64,000 nt of DNA from Dietzia sp. NCCP-2495 (lineage in GTDB: Bacteria; Actinomycetota; Actinomycetes; Mycobacteriales; Mycobacteriaceae). The notes below the pieces were generated by a model, which was not told where the DNA came from, made no database searches, and worked only from the letters and a program-made list of their open reading frames with translations. The translations under genes were made by a program, and so were the position numbers. Shown piece by piece: positions 30,717-38,058 of the stretch. The stretch spans positions 310,001 to 374,000 of the forward strand of contig NZ_BRVN01000001.1 of NCBI RefSeq assembly GCF_026011735.1, in the 5' to 3' direction. Within the stretch, counting starts at the first letter, position 1. Every line of letters begins with the position of its first letter.

Positions 30717-30740
30717 GTAACTGCCGCGCATGTGTCGGGT

Positions 30741-31121
30741 TCAACTCACCATGTCCCGGTGACCGGCCCCGTTCTTGACGAGTCCACCGAAGGACTGGTG
30801 AGAGCTCGACCTCTTGGCCGCCAAACGGCCTTCAGGCAGCTTCTCCAGCCCCTGGATGACCGACTTGAAGTACTGGCCGGGCCGGAAGACCGGCGAGTAG
30901 GTGGGTGGCACGGGGATCGCCTCACCAGTGTGCGGGTTACGCGCGACACGGGCAGCACGCGCCTTCTTCTCGAAGATGCCGAAGCCCATGATGGTGATCG
31001 ACTCTCCGGAGGCGACGGTGCGGACGATGATGTCGAGGGTGTTCTCCAGCGCCTCGGTGGCCAGCTGGTGGTCACCGCCCAGCCGCTCAGCCAATTCGTC
31101 GATCAGATCGGCCTTGTTCAC
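30741..31121 (-). CDS. hupB: HU-family DNA-binding protein, short form
   Basis: HU is a dimeric nucleoid protein. The 126-aa product has the whole HU core: VNKADLIDELAERL, ITIMGFGIFEKKARAARVARNP with the Pro-loop start, and PVFRPGQYFKSVI. The remaining ~35 residues (GRLAAKRSSSHQSFGG...) contain few lysines. Mycobacterial HupB at the same locus carries a long PAKK-type lysine/alanine tail, which is missing here. The stop is only 43 bases from mutT1, so no displaced tail can be hidden. The GTG has AAGGGGG about 7 bases upstream. Confidence 0.93.
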   Translation of the reverse strand: MNKADLIDELAERLGGDHQLATEALENTLDIIVRTVASGESITIMGFGIFEKKARAARVARNPHTGEAIPVPPTYSPVFRPGQYFKSVIQGLEKLPEGRLAAKRSSSHQSFGGLVKNGAGHRDMVS

Positions 31122-31169
31122 GTGGGAACCCCCTTCGAGTGAGTAACGCTGAGGCGGAACGTGTCCGAC

Positions 31170-31204
31170 CCCAGTAGAGATAAGTTTACTCACACAAAGG
31201 GCAA
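31170..31204 (-). promoter_or_regulatory. Probable hupB promoter
   Basis: On the minus strand TTGCCC (31204-31199) and TATCTC (31082-equivalent at 31182-31177) are separated by 16 bases. This would place transcription start near 31170 and give a leader of about 50 nt. An overlapping TAAACT at 31188-31183 is an alternative -10. The segment is AT-richer than its surroundings. Confidence 0.4.
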
Positions 31205-31241
31205 TGTGGGAAACATGCGCCGTCATCGTCCCGTGATGGTT

Positions 31242-31274
31242 CCGCCCCCTCGAGGTCATATCTCGAGGGGGCGG
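31242..31274. terminator. Hairpin downstream of leuD
   Basis: Perfect 13-base arms (CCGCCCCCTCGAG at 31242-31254 and its complement at 31262-31274) enclose a 7-base loop GTCATAT. It lies 28 bases after the leuD stop on the minus strand and upstream of the hupB promoter. It is a strong intrinsic-type stem without a T-tract. Confidence 0.65.
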
Positions 31275-31302
31275 GTTCTGGTCGGCTACGGCCGAATACT
31301 GC

Positions 31303-31899
31303 CTAGTCCGGAGTTGTCACGGGCTTGAATGACGGGCGCCGTCCCTCATACTCCTCGATCTGGTCAGCACTGCGCAGGGTGAGACCGATGTCGTCGAGTC
31401 CCTCCATCAGACGCCACCGCGTGTAGTCGTCGATGTCGAACGGCACGGTCACGTCGCCAGCGGTGACGGTCCTCGACGCCAGGTCGACCGTCAGCTCGAT
31501 ACCAGGACGCTCGTCCATGATCTTCCAGAGAAGCTCCACGTCCTGCTGCTCGACCTGCGCCGCGACGAGCCCGGACTTGCCCGAGTTGCCTCGGAAGATG
31601 TCGGCGAAGCGCGAGGAGATCACCACGCGGAAGCCGAAGTCCATGAGCGCCCACACCGCGTGCTCGCGAGAAGATCCGGTGCCGAAATCGGGGCCGGCGA
31701 CGAGGACCGAGGCCTGGTCATACGGGGCGCGGTTGAGAACGAAGTCGGGCTCGTTCGCACGCCACGACGAGAACAGTCCGTCCTCGAATCCCGTGCGGGT
31801 GACCCGCTTGAGGTAGACGGCGGGGATGATCTGGTCGGTGTCCACGTTGGAGCGGCGCAGCGGGGCGCCGATGCCGGTGTGGGTGGTGATCGGCTCCAT
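31303..31899 (-). CDS. leuD: 3-isopropylmalate dehydratase, small subunit
   Basis: LeuD pairs with LeuC to isomerise 2-isopropylmalate to 3-isopropylmalate in leucine synthesis. The 198-aa protein has the conserved [20 protein letters not shown], the substrate loop [17 protein letters not shown] and [17 protein letters not shown]. It follows leuC by 6 bases, so both are cotranscribed from the control region shared with the IclR gene. Confidence 0.97.
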   Translation of the reverse strand: MEPITTHTGIGAPLRRSNVDTDQIIPAVYLKRVTRTGFEDGLFSSWRANEPDFVLNRAPYDQASVLVAGPDFGTGSSREHAVWALMDFGFRVVISSRFADIFRGNSGKSGLVAAQVEQQDVELLWKIMDERPGIELTVDLASRTVTAGDVTVPFDIDDYTRWRLMEGLDDIGLTLRSADQIEEYEGRRPSFKPVTTPD

Positions 31900-31905
31900 G
31901 AGGTG

Positions 31906-33369
31906 TCAGGCCCCCTTCGCGGGCTCGAGGTCGGCGGGAGAGGCGAAGCGGCCGAGGACGGCCGTCGCCGCCGCGACCGAGGGGCTGACCAGGTGGGTGC
32001 GCGCACCCTTGCCCTGCCGTCCCTCGAAGTTTCGGTTGGAGGTCGAGGCGCAGCGCTGGCCGGGCTGGAGCGAGTCCGGGTTCATCCCGAGGCACATCGA
32101 GCAGCCCGGCTGCCGCCACTCGGCGCCGAACTCGGTGAAGATCTCCCCCAGTCCCTCAGCCTCGGCCTGCTCGCGGACGCGGGCGGAGCCCGGAACGATG
32201 AGCATCCGGACGTCGTCGGCGATCGTCCGGCCCTCGACCACCTCGGCGACGGCACGCAGGTCCTCGATGCGGCCGTTGGTGCACGAGCCCACGAACACCA
32301 CGTCGACGGGGATGTCTCGGATCGGGGTGTCGGCCTGCAGATCCATGTACTCCAGAGCGTTCTCCGCCGCGATGCGGTCGGACTCGTCGGTGAAGGACTC
32401 GGGGTTCGGCACGGTGGCACCGAGCGGCACGCCCTGGCCGGGGTTGGTGCCCCAGGTGACGAACGGGGTCAGCGCCGAACCGTCGATCACCACTTCGGTG
32501 TCGAACACCGCGTCGTCGTCGGTCCTCAGGCTCTTCCAGTACTCGACGGCGGCGTCCCACTCGTCGCCCTTCGGCGCGTGCGGGCGCCCCTCGAGGTAGT
32601 CGAAGGTGGTCTGGTCGGGCGCGATCATGCCGGCCCGGGCGCCGGCCTCGATGCTCATGTTGCACACGGTCATCCGCGCCTCCATCGAGAGCTTCTCGAT
32701 GGCCTCGCCGCGGTACTCGATGATGTGGCCCTGGCCGCCGCCGGTGCCGATCTGGGCGATCACGGCGAGGATGAGGTCCTTGCCGGTGACACCGGGCTGC
32801 AGTTCTCCGGTCACGGTGACGGCCATCGTCTTGAACGGGCGCAGCGACAGCGTCTGGGTGGCCATGACGTGCTCGACCTCGGACGTGCCGATCCCCATGG
32901 CGATCGCCCCGAACGCACCGTGGGTCGAGGTGTGCGAGTCGCCGCACACGACGGTCATGCCGGGCTGGGTCAGACCGAGCTGCGGGCCCACGACGTGGAC
33001 GATCCCCTGCTCGCGGTCGCCCATCGGGTACAGCCGGACGCCGAACTCCTCGCAGTTCCGGCGCAGCGTCTCGATCTGCGTCCGCGAGGTCTGGTCGGCG
33101 ATGAGGTTCACCGCGCCGCCCACGATGTCGGTGGGGACGTTGTGGTCCTCGGTGGCGAGGGTGAGGTCGGGTCGGCGGAGCTCCCGCCCGGCCATCCGCA
33201 GGCCGTCGAACGCCTGCGGGCTGGTCACCTCGTGGACCAGATGGAGGTCGATAAAGATCAGGTCGGGCTGCTGGGCCTCGCCGGCACCGTCACCACTGAC
33301 CACCACATGGTCATCCCAGACCTTTTCTGCCAGGGTCCGCGGTCGTCCGCCGGACACCGTCTCGCTCAT
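31906..33369 (-). CDS. leuC: 3-isopropylmalate dehydratase, large subunit
   Basis: LeuC is the [4Fe-4S] aconitase-like subunit. The 487-aa protein begins [20 protein letters not shown]. It has [38 protein letters not shown] with the first cluster Cys, and GCSMCLGMN with the other two. The ATG at 33369 has GGAGG five bases upstream. An in-frame ATG 20 codons further up (33429) is possible but lacks a site. The promoter overlaps that of the divergent regulator. Confidence 0.96.
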   Translation of the reverse strand: MSETVSGGRPRTLAEKVWDDHVVVSGDGAGEAQQPDLIFIDLHLVHEVTSPQAFDGLRMAGRELRRPDLTLATEDHNVPTDIVGGAVNLIADQTSRTQIETLRRNCEEFGVRLYPMGDREQGIVHVVGPQLGLTQPGMTVVCGDSHTSTHGAFGAIAMGIGTSEVEHVMATQTLSLRPFKTMAVTVTGELQPGVTGKDLILAVIAQIGTGGGQGHIIEYRGEAIEKLSMEARMTVCNMSIEAGARAGMIAPDQTTFDYLEGRPHAPKGDEWDAAVEYWKSLRTDDDAVFDTEVVIDGSALTPFVTWGTNPGQGVPLGATVPNPESFTDESDRIAAENALEYMDLQADTPIRDIPVDVVFVGSCTNGRIEDLRAVAEVVEGRTIADDVRMLIVPGSARVREQAEAEGLGEIFTEFGAEWRQPGCSMCLGMNPDSLQPGQRCASTSNRNFEGRQGKGARTHLVSPSVAAATAVLGRFASPADLEPAKGA

Positions 33370-33435
33370 CACGCCTCCAAGTCCCTGCACGTCCCCGAAC
33401 TCCGCGAAATAGCTATGGATTCTCACCATGTAGGA

Positions 33436-33485
33436 CGCTATAGTCGCACTGTGAGACAGTATAGCGGGATCGGGGTCCTCGACAA
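33436..33485. promoter_or_regulatory. Divergent leuC / IclR-regulator control region
   Basis: For leuC, minus-strand TTGTCG (33485-33480) and TATACT (33463-33458) are 16 bases apart. For the regulator, a -10 TATAGT lies at 33439-33444, seven bases before its GTG, so its transcript is probably leaderless. A palindrome with 7-base arms CGCTATA/TATAGCG spans 33436-33466 and covers both -10 elements and the GTG. A second, overlapping palindrome, ACTGT-GAG-ACAGT, lies at 33448-33460. A repressor bound here would block both promoters. Confidence 0.65.
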
Positions 33486-34152
33486 AGCAATGGCGGTACT
33501 CCACACCGTCGCCGAGCAGCCCTGCGTCTTGTCGGATCTCTGCGAGCGCACCGGGCTCCCCCGTGCGACAGCTCACCGACTCGCCGTGGGTCTCGAGGTG
33601 CACCAGCTCCTCGCCCGCGACGACTCCGGGGTCTGGACCCTCGGCCCCGGGCTGGCGAAACTCGCCGCCACGATGCCGGACCCGCTGGCCGAGGCCGCCT
33701 CCAGCGTACTCCCCCGCCTCCGCGAACTGACTGACGAGAGCATCCAGGTGTACCGCCGCGACGGCGACCGCCGCGTGTGCGTGGCCTCTGCCGAGCCCCT
33801 CACCGGCCTGAGAGACACCGTCCCGGTCGGCGCGCACATGCCCATGAGCGGCGGATCGGCCGCCAAGGTGTTGGCCGCGTGGGCGGACAGCGCCACCCAG
33901 CGCTCCCTCCTGGCCGACGCGGTGTACACCGAGCGGCACCTGGCCGAGATCCGCCGACGCGGCTGGGCGCAGTCGGTGGCCGAGCGCGAACCGGGGGTGG
34001 CGTCGATCGCCGCCCCGATCCGCGACGCCAACGGCGCGGTGATCGCCGCGATCTCCGTGTCCGGCCCGGTCGACCGCATCGGCCGGCGTCCCGGTGTCCG
34101 GTGGGCGAGTGATCTGCTCTCCGCGGCCGAGGCGATCAGTAGACGCCTCTGA
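33451..34152 (+). CDS. ltbR: IclR-family regulator of leucine genes (LtbR-like)
   Basis: The 233-aa protein begins [20 protein letters not shown], followed by an N-terminal winged helix-turn-helix ([22 protein letters not shown]). The C-terminal IclR ligand domain is recognisable from [14 protein letters not shown] and [26 protein letters not shown]. Homologues divergent from leuCD (LtbR in Corynebacterium, Rv2989 in M. tuberculosis) repress leuB and leuCD and, in Corynebacterium, trp genes. The GTG at 33451 lies where transcription should begin, and there is no ribosome site, so translation is likely leaderless. Autoregulation is likely given the palindrome over the start. Confidence 0.88.
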   Translation: MRQYSGIGVLDKAMAVLHTVAEQPCVLSDLCERTGLPRATAHRLAVGLEVHQLLARDDSGVWTLGPGLAKLAATMPDPLAEAASSVLPRLRELTDESIQVYRRDGDRRVCVASAEPLTGLRDTVPVGAHMPMSGGSAAKVLAAWADSATQRSLLADAVYTERHLAEIRRRGWAQSVAEREPGVASIAAPIRDANGAVIAAISVSGPVDRIGRRPGVRWASDLLSAAEAISRRL

Positions 34153-34170
34153 CCCGGGACCGGGCCAGCG

Positions 34171-35043
34171 CTACCGGGACCGGGACCGGGCCCGGGGCCT
34201 GGGCCTCGGCGCCAGGCGCCCCAACGCCCACGGCAGGCTGGTGACGCTCGGCTGGCGCACCGCGGCGACGACGTCCCCGTCCCGTGGGTCCACCCGTACG
34301 ACCGTGACCCCACGCCGGCGCAACTGGCGGAACGGGATCGGTTCGGGATGTGAGATCACCTCGAATCCCAGCGCGGTCACCTCCTCCCCGAACGGGGACC
34401 CGGCGTCGAGTGTTGCCACCGGGGTGTCGGGGCCCGCCCCGGGACCGATGACGACGACGACACCGTCCACCCCTGATCGACGCTGCTCCTCGGCCCACGT
34501 CTCCAACTCGTTCGTCGCGGCACGCACCACCTCACGGGGGTCGGCATCCACCGCGTCCGCGATCAGGTCCACATGGTCCCGCCACCCGGGCCGGCCGTCG
34601 AGACCGACGATGACGGCGGCCAACTGCTCATAGGCTCGAAGCTGCGACCGGGAGACGTCGGCCGCAGCCAGGGCGAACGCATCCACCCCGAAACGCAGGA
34701 GAGACTTCAGGCTCGGTGGACCGGCTCCATCCCACTCGGGCGCGGGCGGTGCCGCCTGCCGCCGCCAGGGTCGGGGCCCGGTACCGTCGGCCGCCCATGC
34801 CGCCGTGGGCGTGTGACCGAGCGCCGTCAGGACGTCAAGGTCGGCCGATGACAGCGTGAGGACCCGCTTCGCGGGTGCATCGGGAGTGACAGTCCTGATC
34901 GGACCCGGAGTCTCGAGCTGACCTGTCGGGGGCGCGGTCGTGCTCGTCGTCGCGGATTCGTCCGGACCCGCACACGCGGACACCCCCACCAACGCCAGTC
35001 CCCCGCCCAGCGCCAGACCCAGGACGTCACGTCGAGTGGGCAT
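34171..35043 (-). CDS. Lipoprotein resembling ABC-transporter binding proteins
   Basis: The 290-aa protein starts MPTRRDVLGLALGGGLALVG and reaches a lipobox VSAC. The twin-arginine RRDVLG suggests Tat export followed by lipidation. The mature part resembles FecB/siderophore-type binding proteins: PAKRVLTLSSADLDVLTALG, then ALAAADVSRSQLRAYEQLAAVI and a late FGEEVTALGFEV. No transporter genes lie nearby. The last nine residues (RPRARSRSR) are encoded by a repetitive GGGACC tract. The ATG at 35043 is preferred over one at 35079 because the twin-arginine motif then sits at the N-terminus. Confidence 0.7.
   Translation of the reverse strand: MPTRRDVLGLALGGGLALVGVSACAGPDESATTSTTAPPTGQLETPGPIRTVTPDAPAKRVLTLSSADLDVLTALGHTPTAAWAADGTGPRPWRRQAAPPAPEWDGAGPPSLKSLLRFGVDAFALAAADVSRSQLRAYEQLAAVIVGLDGRPGWRDHVDLIADAVDADPREVVRAATNELETWAEEQRRSGVDGVVVVIGPGAGPDTPVATLDAGSPFGEEVTALGFEVISHPEPIPFRQLRRRGVTVVRVDPRDGDVVAAVRQPSVTSLPWALGRLAPRPRPRARSRSR
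34176..34197 (+). repeat. G-quadruplex motif at a convergent gene end
   Basis: The plus strand reads four G-tracts, GGG-ACC-GGG-ACC-GGG-CCC-GGGG, with three-base loops, a textbook quadruplex pattern. Further GGG tracts lie just to the left (34155-34164). It falls within the last codons of the minus-strand lipoprotein gene and just past the ltbR stop. Confidence 0.75.
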
Positions 35044-35140
35044 CTCGTGTCGGGCCTGCACCTCACGCCGGCTCGGCATCGGCGGACACCTCCTCGCGAA
35101 CTAACGACCGCAGTGGTTCCAGGTCTGCCACAAACAGCGA

Positions 35141-35174
35141 TGTCCCGGCTCATCATGACCGATGAACCGGGACA
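35141..35174. terminator. Terminator hairpin downstream of tRNA-Glu
   Basis: Arms TGTCCCGGCTCATC (35141-35154) and GATGAACCGGGACA (35161-35174) form a 14-base stem with one mismatch around the loop ATGACC. It lies 6 bases after the tRNA-Glu 3' end on the minus strand and before the lipoprotein gene. The rest of 35044-35180 holds no gene. Confidence 0.7.
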
Positions 35175-35180
35175 TCTCCC

Positions 35181-35256
35181 TGGTACCCCCGATGGGATTC
35201 GAACCCACGCTACCGCCGTGAGAGGGCGGCGTCCTAGGCCGCTAGACGACGGGGGC
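35181..35256 (-). tRNA. tRNA-Glu(CTC), copy 1
   Basis: The minus strand folds as a full cloverleaf: acceptor GCCCCCG with CGGGGGT, anticodon stem CCGCC/GGCGG with loop CTCTCAC (anticodon CTC, codon GAG), and T arm GTGGG-TTCGAAT-CCCAT. The encoded 3' end is ACCA, so CCA is present in the gene. The 73-base body is identical to the second copy at 37776-37848. Confidence 0.97.
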
Positions 35257-35370
35257 TTAGGTGCCTATAAACCATAACCAACGCGGACGCCTCTGGCCAA
35301 ATCGGATGGCCCGCTCCCCCGGCCTCGCCCCCGCGCCTCGGACGAAAGCGCAGTTCAGCATCGTAGATCA

Positions 35371-35408
35371 GGTGCAACTATGCACTCAGTGCACCAACTG
35401 GCTAGTAT
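35371..35408 (+). promoter_or_regulatory. TetR-type operator and promoter of the tetR-MFS operon
   Basis: GGTGCA (35371-35376) and TGCACC (35390-35395) are the outer arms of a 25-base palindrome, with an inner repeat TGCAC-TCA-GTGCA at 35381-35393. A -10 element TAGTAT lies at 35403-35408, eight bases before the ATG at 35416, so the transcript is probably leaderless. The operator would cover the -35 region, giving autorepression by the TetR product. Confidence 0.65.
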
Positions 35409-35415
35409 TCTCGGC

Positions 35416-36081
35416 ATGTCATCTGCCCACCCTCCCGGCTCACTCCGGGAACGCAAACGCCTCGCCACGATGGTGGCCATCGAGGACTCCGCCACCGCGC
35501 TGGTCCTCGAGCACGGCTACGACGCCGTCACGGTCGAACAGATCTGTGCCGCCGCCGACATCTCCAAGCGCACGTTCTTCAACTACGTCCCGTCGAAGGA
35601 CGCCGCTGTCATCGGCACCACTCCTGAGGACGTCTCCGACGAGGCCCGGGAGGAGTTCCTCTCGAGCGACGACGCGGACGTGCCCCTGTCCGTCCTCCGG
35701 ATGTTCATGGGTGCGTTCGCCGCCACCCGTGTCGCCGACGACGCACAGACCGTCACCCTCGCCCAGAGACGGCGTGAGATCTTCCGCGCGGAGCCCGATC
35801 TCGGGCTCCTCAGGATGACCGCGTCCGCGCGCTTCCATCTCCGCCTCACTGCCCTCGTCACCGAGTTCCTCGAAAGCAGACCCGACCTCCGGCGCCTACC
35901 GGAGGTCCCGGTCGAGGCCGAATCACGCGCCTGCGTGGCCCTCGTCGCCGCCTCCGGCCAGCTCGGCCTGTCCACCTGGCTCACCCGTGAATCCGGGACC
36001 TTCGCCGACCTGGACGAAGACTGCATCGCCGCGCTCCGAATGATCGCCCGACTCGTCACCCCCACCGGGAGCACCTCATGA
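35416..36081 (+). CDS. TetR-family transcriptional regulator
   Basis: The 221-aa protein has an N-terminal helix-turn-helix of the TetR type (TVEQICAAADISKRTFFNYVPSKDAAV) and a variable all-helical C-terminal ligand domain. The ATG at 35416 (MSSAHPPGSLRERKR) fits the family and the promoter; an upstream in-frame ATG at 35380 would lie inside the operator. Its stop overlaps the start of the MFS transporter (ATGA), so it most likely controls this pump in response to a substrate that cannot be predicted. Confidence 0.9.
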   Translation: MSSAHPPGSLRERKRLATMVAIEDSATALVLEHGYDAVTVEQICAAADISKRTFFNYVPSKDAAVIGTTPEDVSDEAREEFLSSDDADVPLSVLRMFMGAFAATRVADDAQTVTLAQRRREIFRAEPDLGLLRMTASARFHLRLTALVTEFLESRPDLRRLPEVPVEAESRACVALVAASGQLGLSTWLTRESGTFADLDEDCIAALRMIARLVTPTGSTS

Positions 36082-37661
36082 CCAAGACCCCCACCGCGCC
36101 GGCCGGACCGCCCGCGCCCACCGAGGCCTCCGGGGAACAGACCCACAACGTCCCGCTGGTGTTCACCTCCCTCCTGCTGGGGATGCTCATCGTGTCCCTG
36201 GGGCAGATGATCTTCTCGACCGCGCTGCCGACGATCGTCGCCGACCTGGGCGGCGTCGACAAGATGAGCTGGGTCATCACCGTCTACCTGCTCACCATGA
36301 CCATCGGCCTGCCCGTCTACGGCAAACTCGGGGACCAGATCGGTCGCAAGCCGCTGTTCATCGTGGCGATCCTCCTGTTCTCCGTCGGCTCGCTCGTCGG
36401 CGCACTGGCGTGGAACATCGACGTCCTCATCGCCTCGCGCGCGATCCAGGGACTCGGCGGCGGCGGCCTGATGGTCCTCTCGCAGGCGATCGTCGCCGAC
36501 GTCGTCCCCGCCCGTCAGCGTGGCCGGTACATGGGCGTCATGGGCGCAGTGTTCGGACTCTCGTCGGTACTCGGTCCGCTGCTCGGCGGCTTCTTCACCG
36601 AGGGACCCGGCTGGCGTTGGGGACTCTGGTTCAACCTCCCCGTGTGCGCGCTCGCACTGGTGGTCGCCATCGTCTTCCTCAAGCTGCCGCGACGCGGTGG
36701 CGGGCGCCGAACCGACTGGGTCGGCACGCTGTTCATGGCGACCGGTACCACCGCACTCATCCTGGTCTCCTCGTGGGGCGGACACCGGTACGAGTGGACC
36801 GATCCGATCATCCTCGGCCTCGCGGCGCTGTTCGTCGTGTGTGCCGTGGTGCTCGTCCTCGTCGAGCTACGGGTCGAGGACCCGCTCATCCCCATGACAC
36901 TGTTCGCCGAACGGAACTTCGCCCTCACCACCGGCGCCGGCCTGCTCATCGGCGTCGCGATGTTCGGCACCATCACGTATCTCCCCACGTACATCCAGAT
37001 GGTGCACGGCCTGGGCCCCACAGCCGCCGGGCTGATGATGACCCCGATGATGGCCGGGATGATGGGCACCTCGATCGTGGTGGGCAACATCGTCAGCCGG
37101 ACCGGCCGCTACAAGTGGTATCCCGTCGCGGGCACCATCGTCATGGCGATCGGCATGTGGTTGATCGGGTCGCTGAACGCGGACGACACCCTCGTGCACC
37201 TCGGGGTGGTCCTGTTCGTGTTCGGATTCGGGCTCGGGCTGTGCATGCAGCTGCTGGTCCTCATCGTCCAGAACTCGTTCCCCGTGACGATGGTCGGAAC
37301 GGCCACCGCGTCGAACAACTTCTTCCGCCAGATCGGCGGGACGCTGGGCTCGGCGGTCGTCGGCACCGTGTTCGTCAGCCGCCTCGGCGACCTCATGGGC
37401 GAGCGCATCCCCGCGGCGGCCGCCTCCATGGGTCCGGCCGGCGCCGATGCCGCGGCGGGGTTCGCGGAAGGCTCGGGCGCCGCCAACTCGATGAGTCCGG
37501 AGATCCTGGCCCACCTGCCGGGACCGATCCACGACGCGATCGTCAGCTCGTACAACGATGCGCTGGTGCCGATCTTCCACCTCATCGTCCCGCTGATCCT
37601 GGTGGGCACGGTCATGCTGCTGTTCCTGCGTGAGGACGCCCTCAAGGAGACGATCGACTGA
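36078..37661 (+). CDS. MFS drug transporter, DHA2 (14-helix) family
   Basis: The 527-aa membrane protein has the EmrB/QacA pattern: motif A YGKLGDQIGRK between helices 2 and 3, QGLGGGGLMVLSQAIVADVV, and motif C FGLSSVLGPLLGGFF of antiporters. About 14 hydrophobic segments can be counted. It probably exports lipophilic or cationic compounds using the proton gradient. It is cotranscribed with the TetR gene. The region past its stop carries two strong hairpins. Confidence 0.92.
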   Translation: MTKTPTAPAGPPAPTEASGEQTHNVPLVFTSLLLGMLIVSLGQMIFSTALPTIVADLGGVDKMSWVITVYLLTMTIGLPVYGKLGDQIGRKPLFIVAILLFSVGSLVGALAWNIDVLIASRAIQGLGGGGLMVLSQAIVADVVPARQRGRYMGVMGAVFGLSSVLGPLLGGFFTEGPGWRWGLWFNLPVCALALVVAIVFLKLPRRGGGRRTDWVGTLFMATGTTALILVSSWGGHRYEWTDPIILGLAALFVVCAVVLVLVELRVEDPLIPMTLFAERNFALTTGAGLLIGVAMFGTITYLPTYIQMVHGLGPTAAGLMMTPMMAGMMGTSIVVGNIVSRTGRYKWYPVAGTIVMAIGMWLIGSLNADDTLVHLGVVLFVFGFGLGLCMQLLVLIVQNSFPVTMVGTATASNNFFRQIGGTLGSAVVGTVFVSRLGDLMGERIPAAAASMGPAGADAAAGFAEGSGAANSMSPEILAHLPGPIHDAIVSSYNDALVPIFHLIVPLILVGTVMLLFLREDALKETID

Positions 37662-37667
37662 GTCGGT

Positions 37668-37693
37668 GCGGCGGCGGCCCTGACCGCCGCCGC
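37668..37693. terminator. GC-rich hairpin after the MFS gene
   Basis: Perfect 10-base arms GCGGCGGCGG and CCGCCGCCGC enclose the loop CCCTGA, 7 bases past the MFS stop. There is no T-tract. A second stem follows at 37735-37766. Confidence 0.55.
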
Positions 37694-37734
37694 GCCTGAA
37701 CCCGGAACGCAGGAAGCAAGAACGCAGAAACGCA

Positions 37735-37766
37735 GAAACGCCCGGAGCATCTGCTCCGGGCGTTTC
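37735..37766. terminator. Bidirectional terminator between MFS gene and tRNA-Glu copy 2
   Basis: A perfect 15-base inverted repeat, GAAACGCCCGGAGCA to its complement with only TC between, forms a very stable stem. TTTC follows on each strand. It can end the plus-strand tetR-MFS transcript and the minus-strand tRNA transcript. Short AACGCAG(A/G)A direct repeats precede it at about 37706-37740. Confidence 0.75.
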
Positions 37767-37775
37767 TCGCTTGTG

Positions 37776-37848
37776 TACCCCCGATGGGATTCGAACCCAC
37801 GCTACCGCCGTGAGAGGGCGGCGTCCTAGGCCGCTAGACGACGGGGGC
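37776..37848 (-). tRNA. tRNA-Glu(CTC), copy 2
   Basis: The 73-base cloverleaf body is identical in sequence to copy 1, with anticodon CTC. After the discriminator A the gene continues CAC, so the 3' CCA is not encoded, unlike copy 1. It lies 59 bases downstream of tRNA-Gln on the minus strand. Confidence 0.97.
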
Positions 37849-37856
37849 CTAAGCAA

Positions 37857-37876
37857 CAGATCCGCTGGCGGATCTG
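37857..37876. other. Hairpin between tRNA-Gln and tRNA-Glu
   Basis: CAGATCCGC-TG-GCGGATCTG is a perfect 9-base stem. A second, imperfect stem (GAGCACTCC/GGAGCGCTC) follows at about 37884-37905. They could be processing or termination structures in a tRNA-Gln-Glu transcript. Confidence 0.5.
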
Positions 37877-37907
37877 CGCACTCGAGCACTCCGTCAGGAG
37901 CGCTCAG

Positions 37908-37979
37908 CTGGCCTACCAGGACTCGAACCTAGAACGACTGAACCAGAATCAGCTGTGTTGCCAATTACACCATAGGCCA
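37908..37979 (-). tRNA. tRNA-Gln(CTG)
   Basis: The minus strand folds as tRNA: acceptor TGGCCTA with TAGGCCA, D arm TGGTGTAATTGGCAACA, anticodon stem GCTGA/TCAGT with loop TTCTGGT (anticodon CTG, codon CAG), and T arm CTAGG-TTCGAGT-CCTGG. CCA is not encoded. In this clade Gln-tRNA is made by charging with Glu and then GatCAB amidation; gltX (adjacent) and gatB (60.6 kb) are both in the window. Confidence 0.96.
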
Positions 37980-38049
37980 TTGCAATTCACTTGTCCGCCG
38001 CCTTTCGGCGACCTCGAAGAGATTACAAAACTTCGGAAGTGAATAGCAA
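37980..38049. other. Large inverted repeat between tRNA-Gln and gltX
   Basis: TTGCAATTCACTT (37980-37992) and AAGTGAATAGCAA (38037-38049) pair over 13 bases with one mismatch. They enclose a smaller CGCC-(CTTT)-GGCG hairpin. The segment is noticeably AT-richer than its neighbours. It may terminate gltX transcription or include the tRNA-Gln promoter. Confidence 0.5.
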
Positions 38050-38058
38050 ATCGGCAGT

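Noticed and set aside
33370-33939. 190-codon N-terminal extension of leuC
   Set aside because: It runs through the divergent promoter and the IclR gene; LeuC homologues start at [11 protein letters not shown] and the ATG at 33369 has a good ribosome site.
36078-37661. MFS gene as part of a mobile element
   Set aside because: No transposase, integrase or terminal repeat is seen; composition matches the surroundings. The flanking tRNA duplication is noted separately but is not proof of an element.
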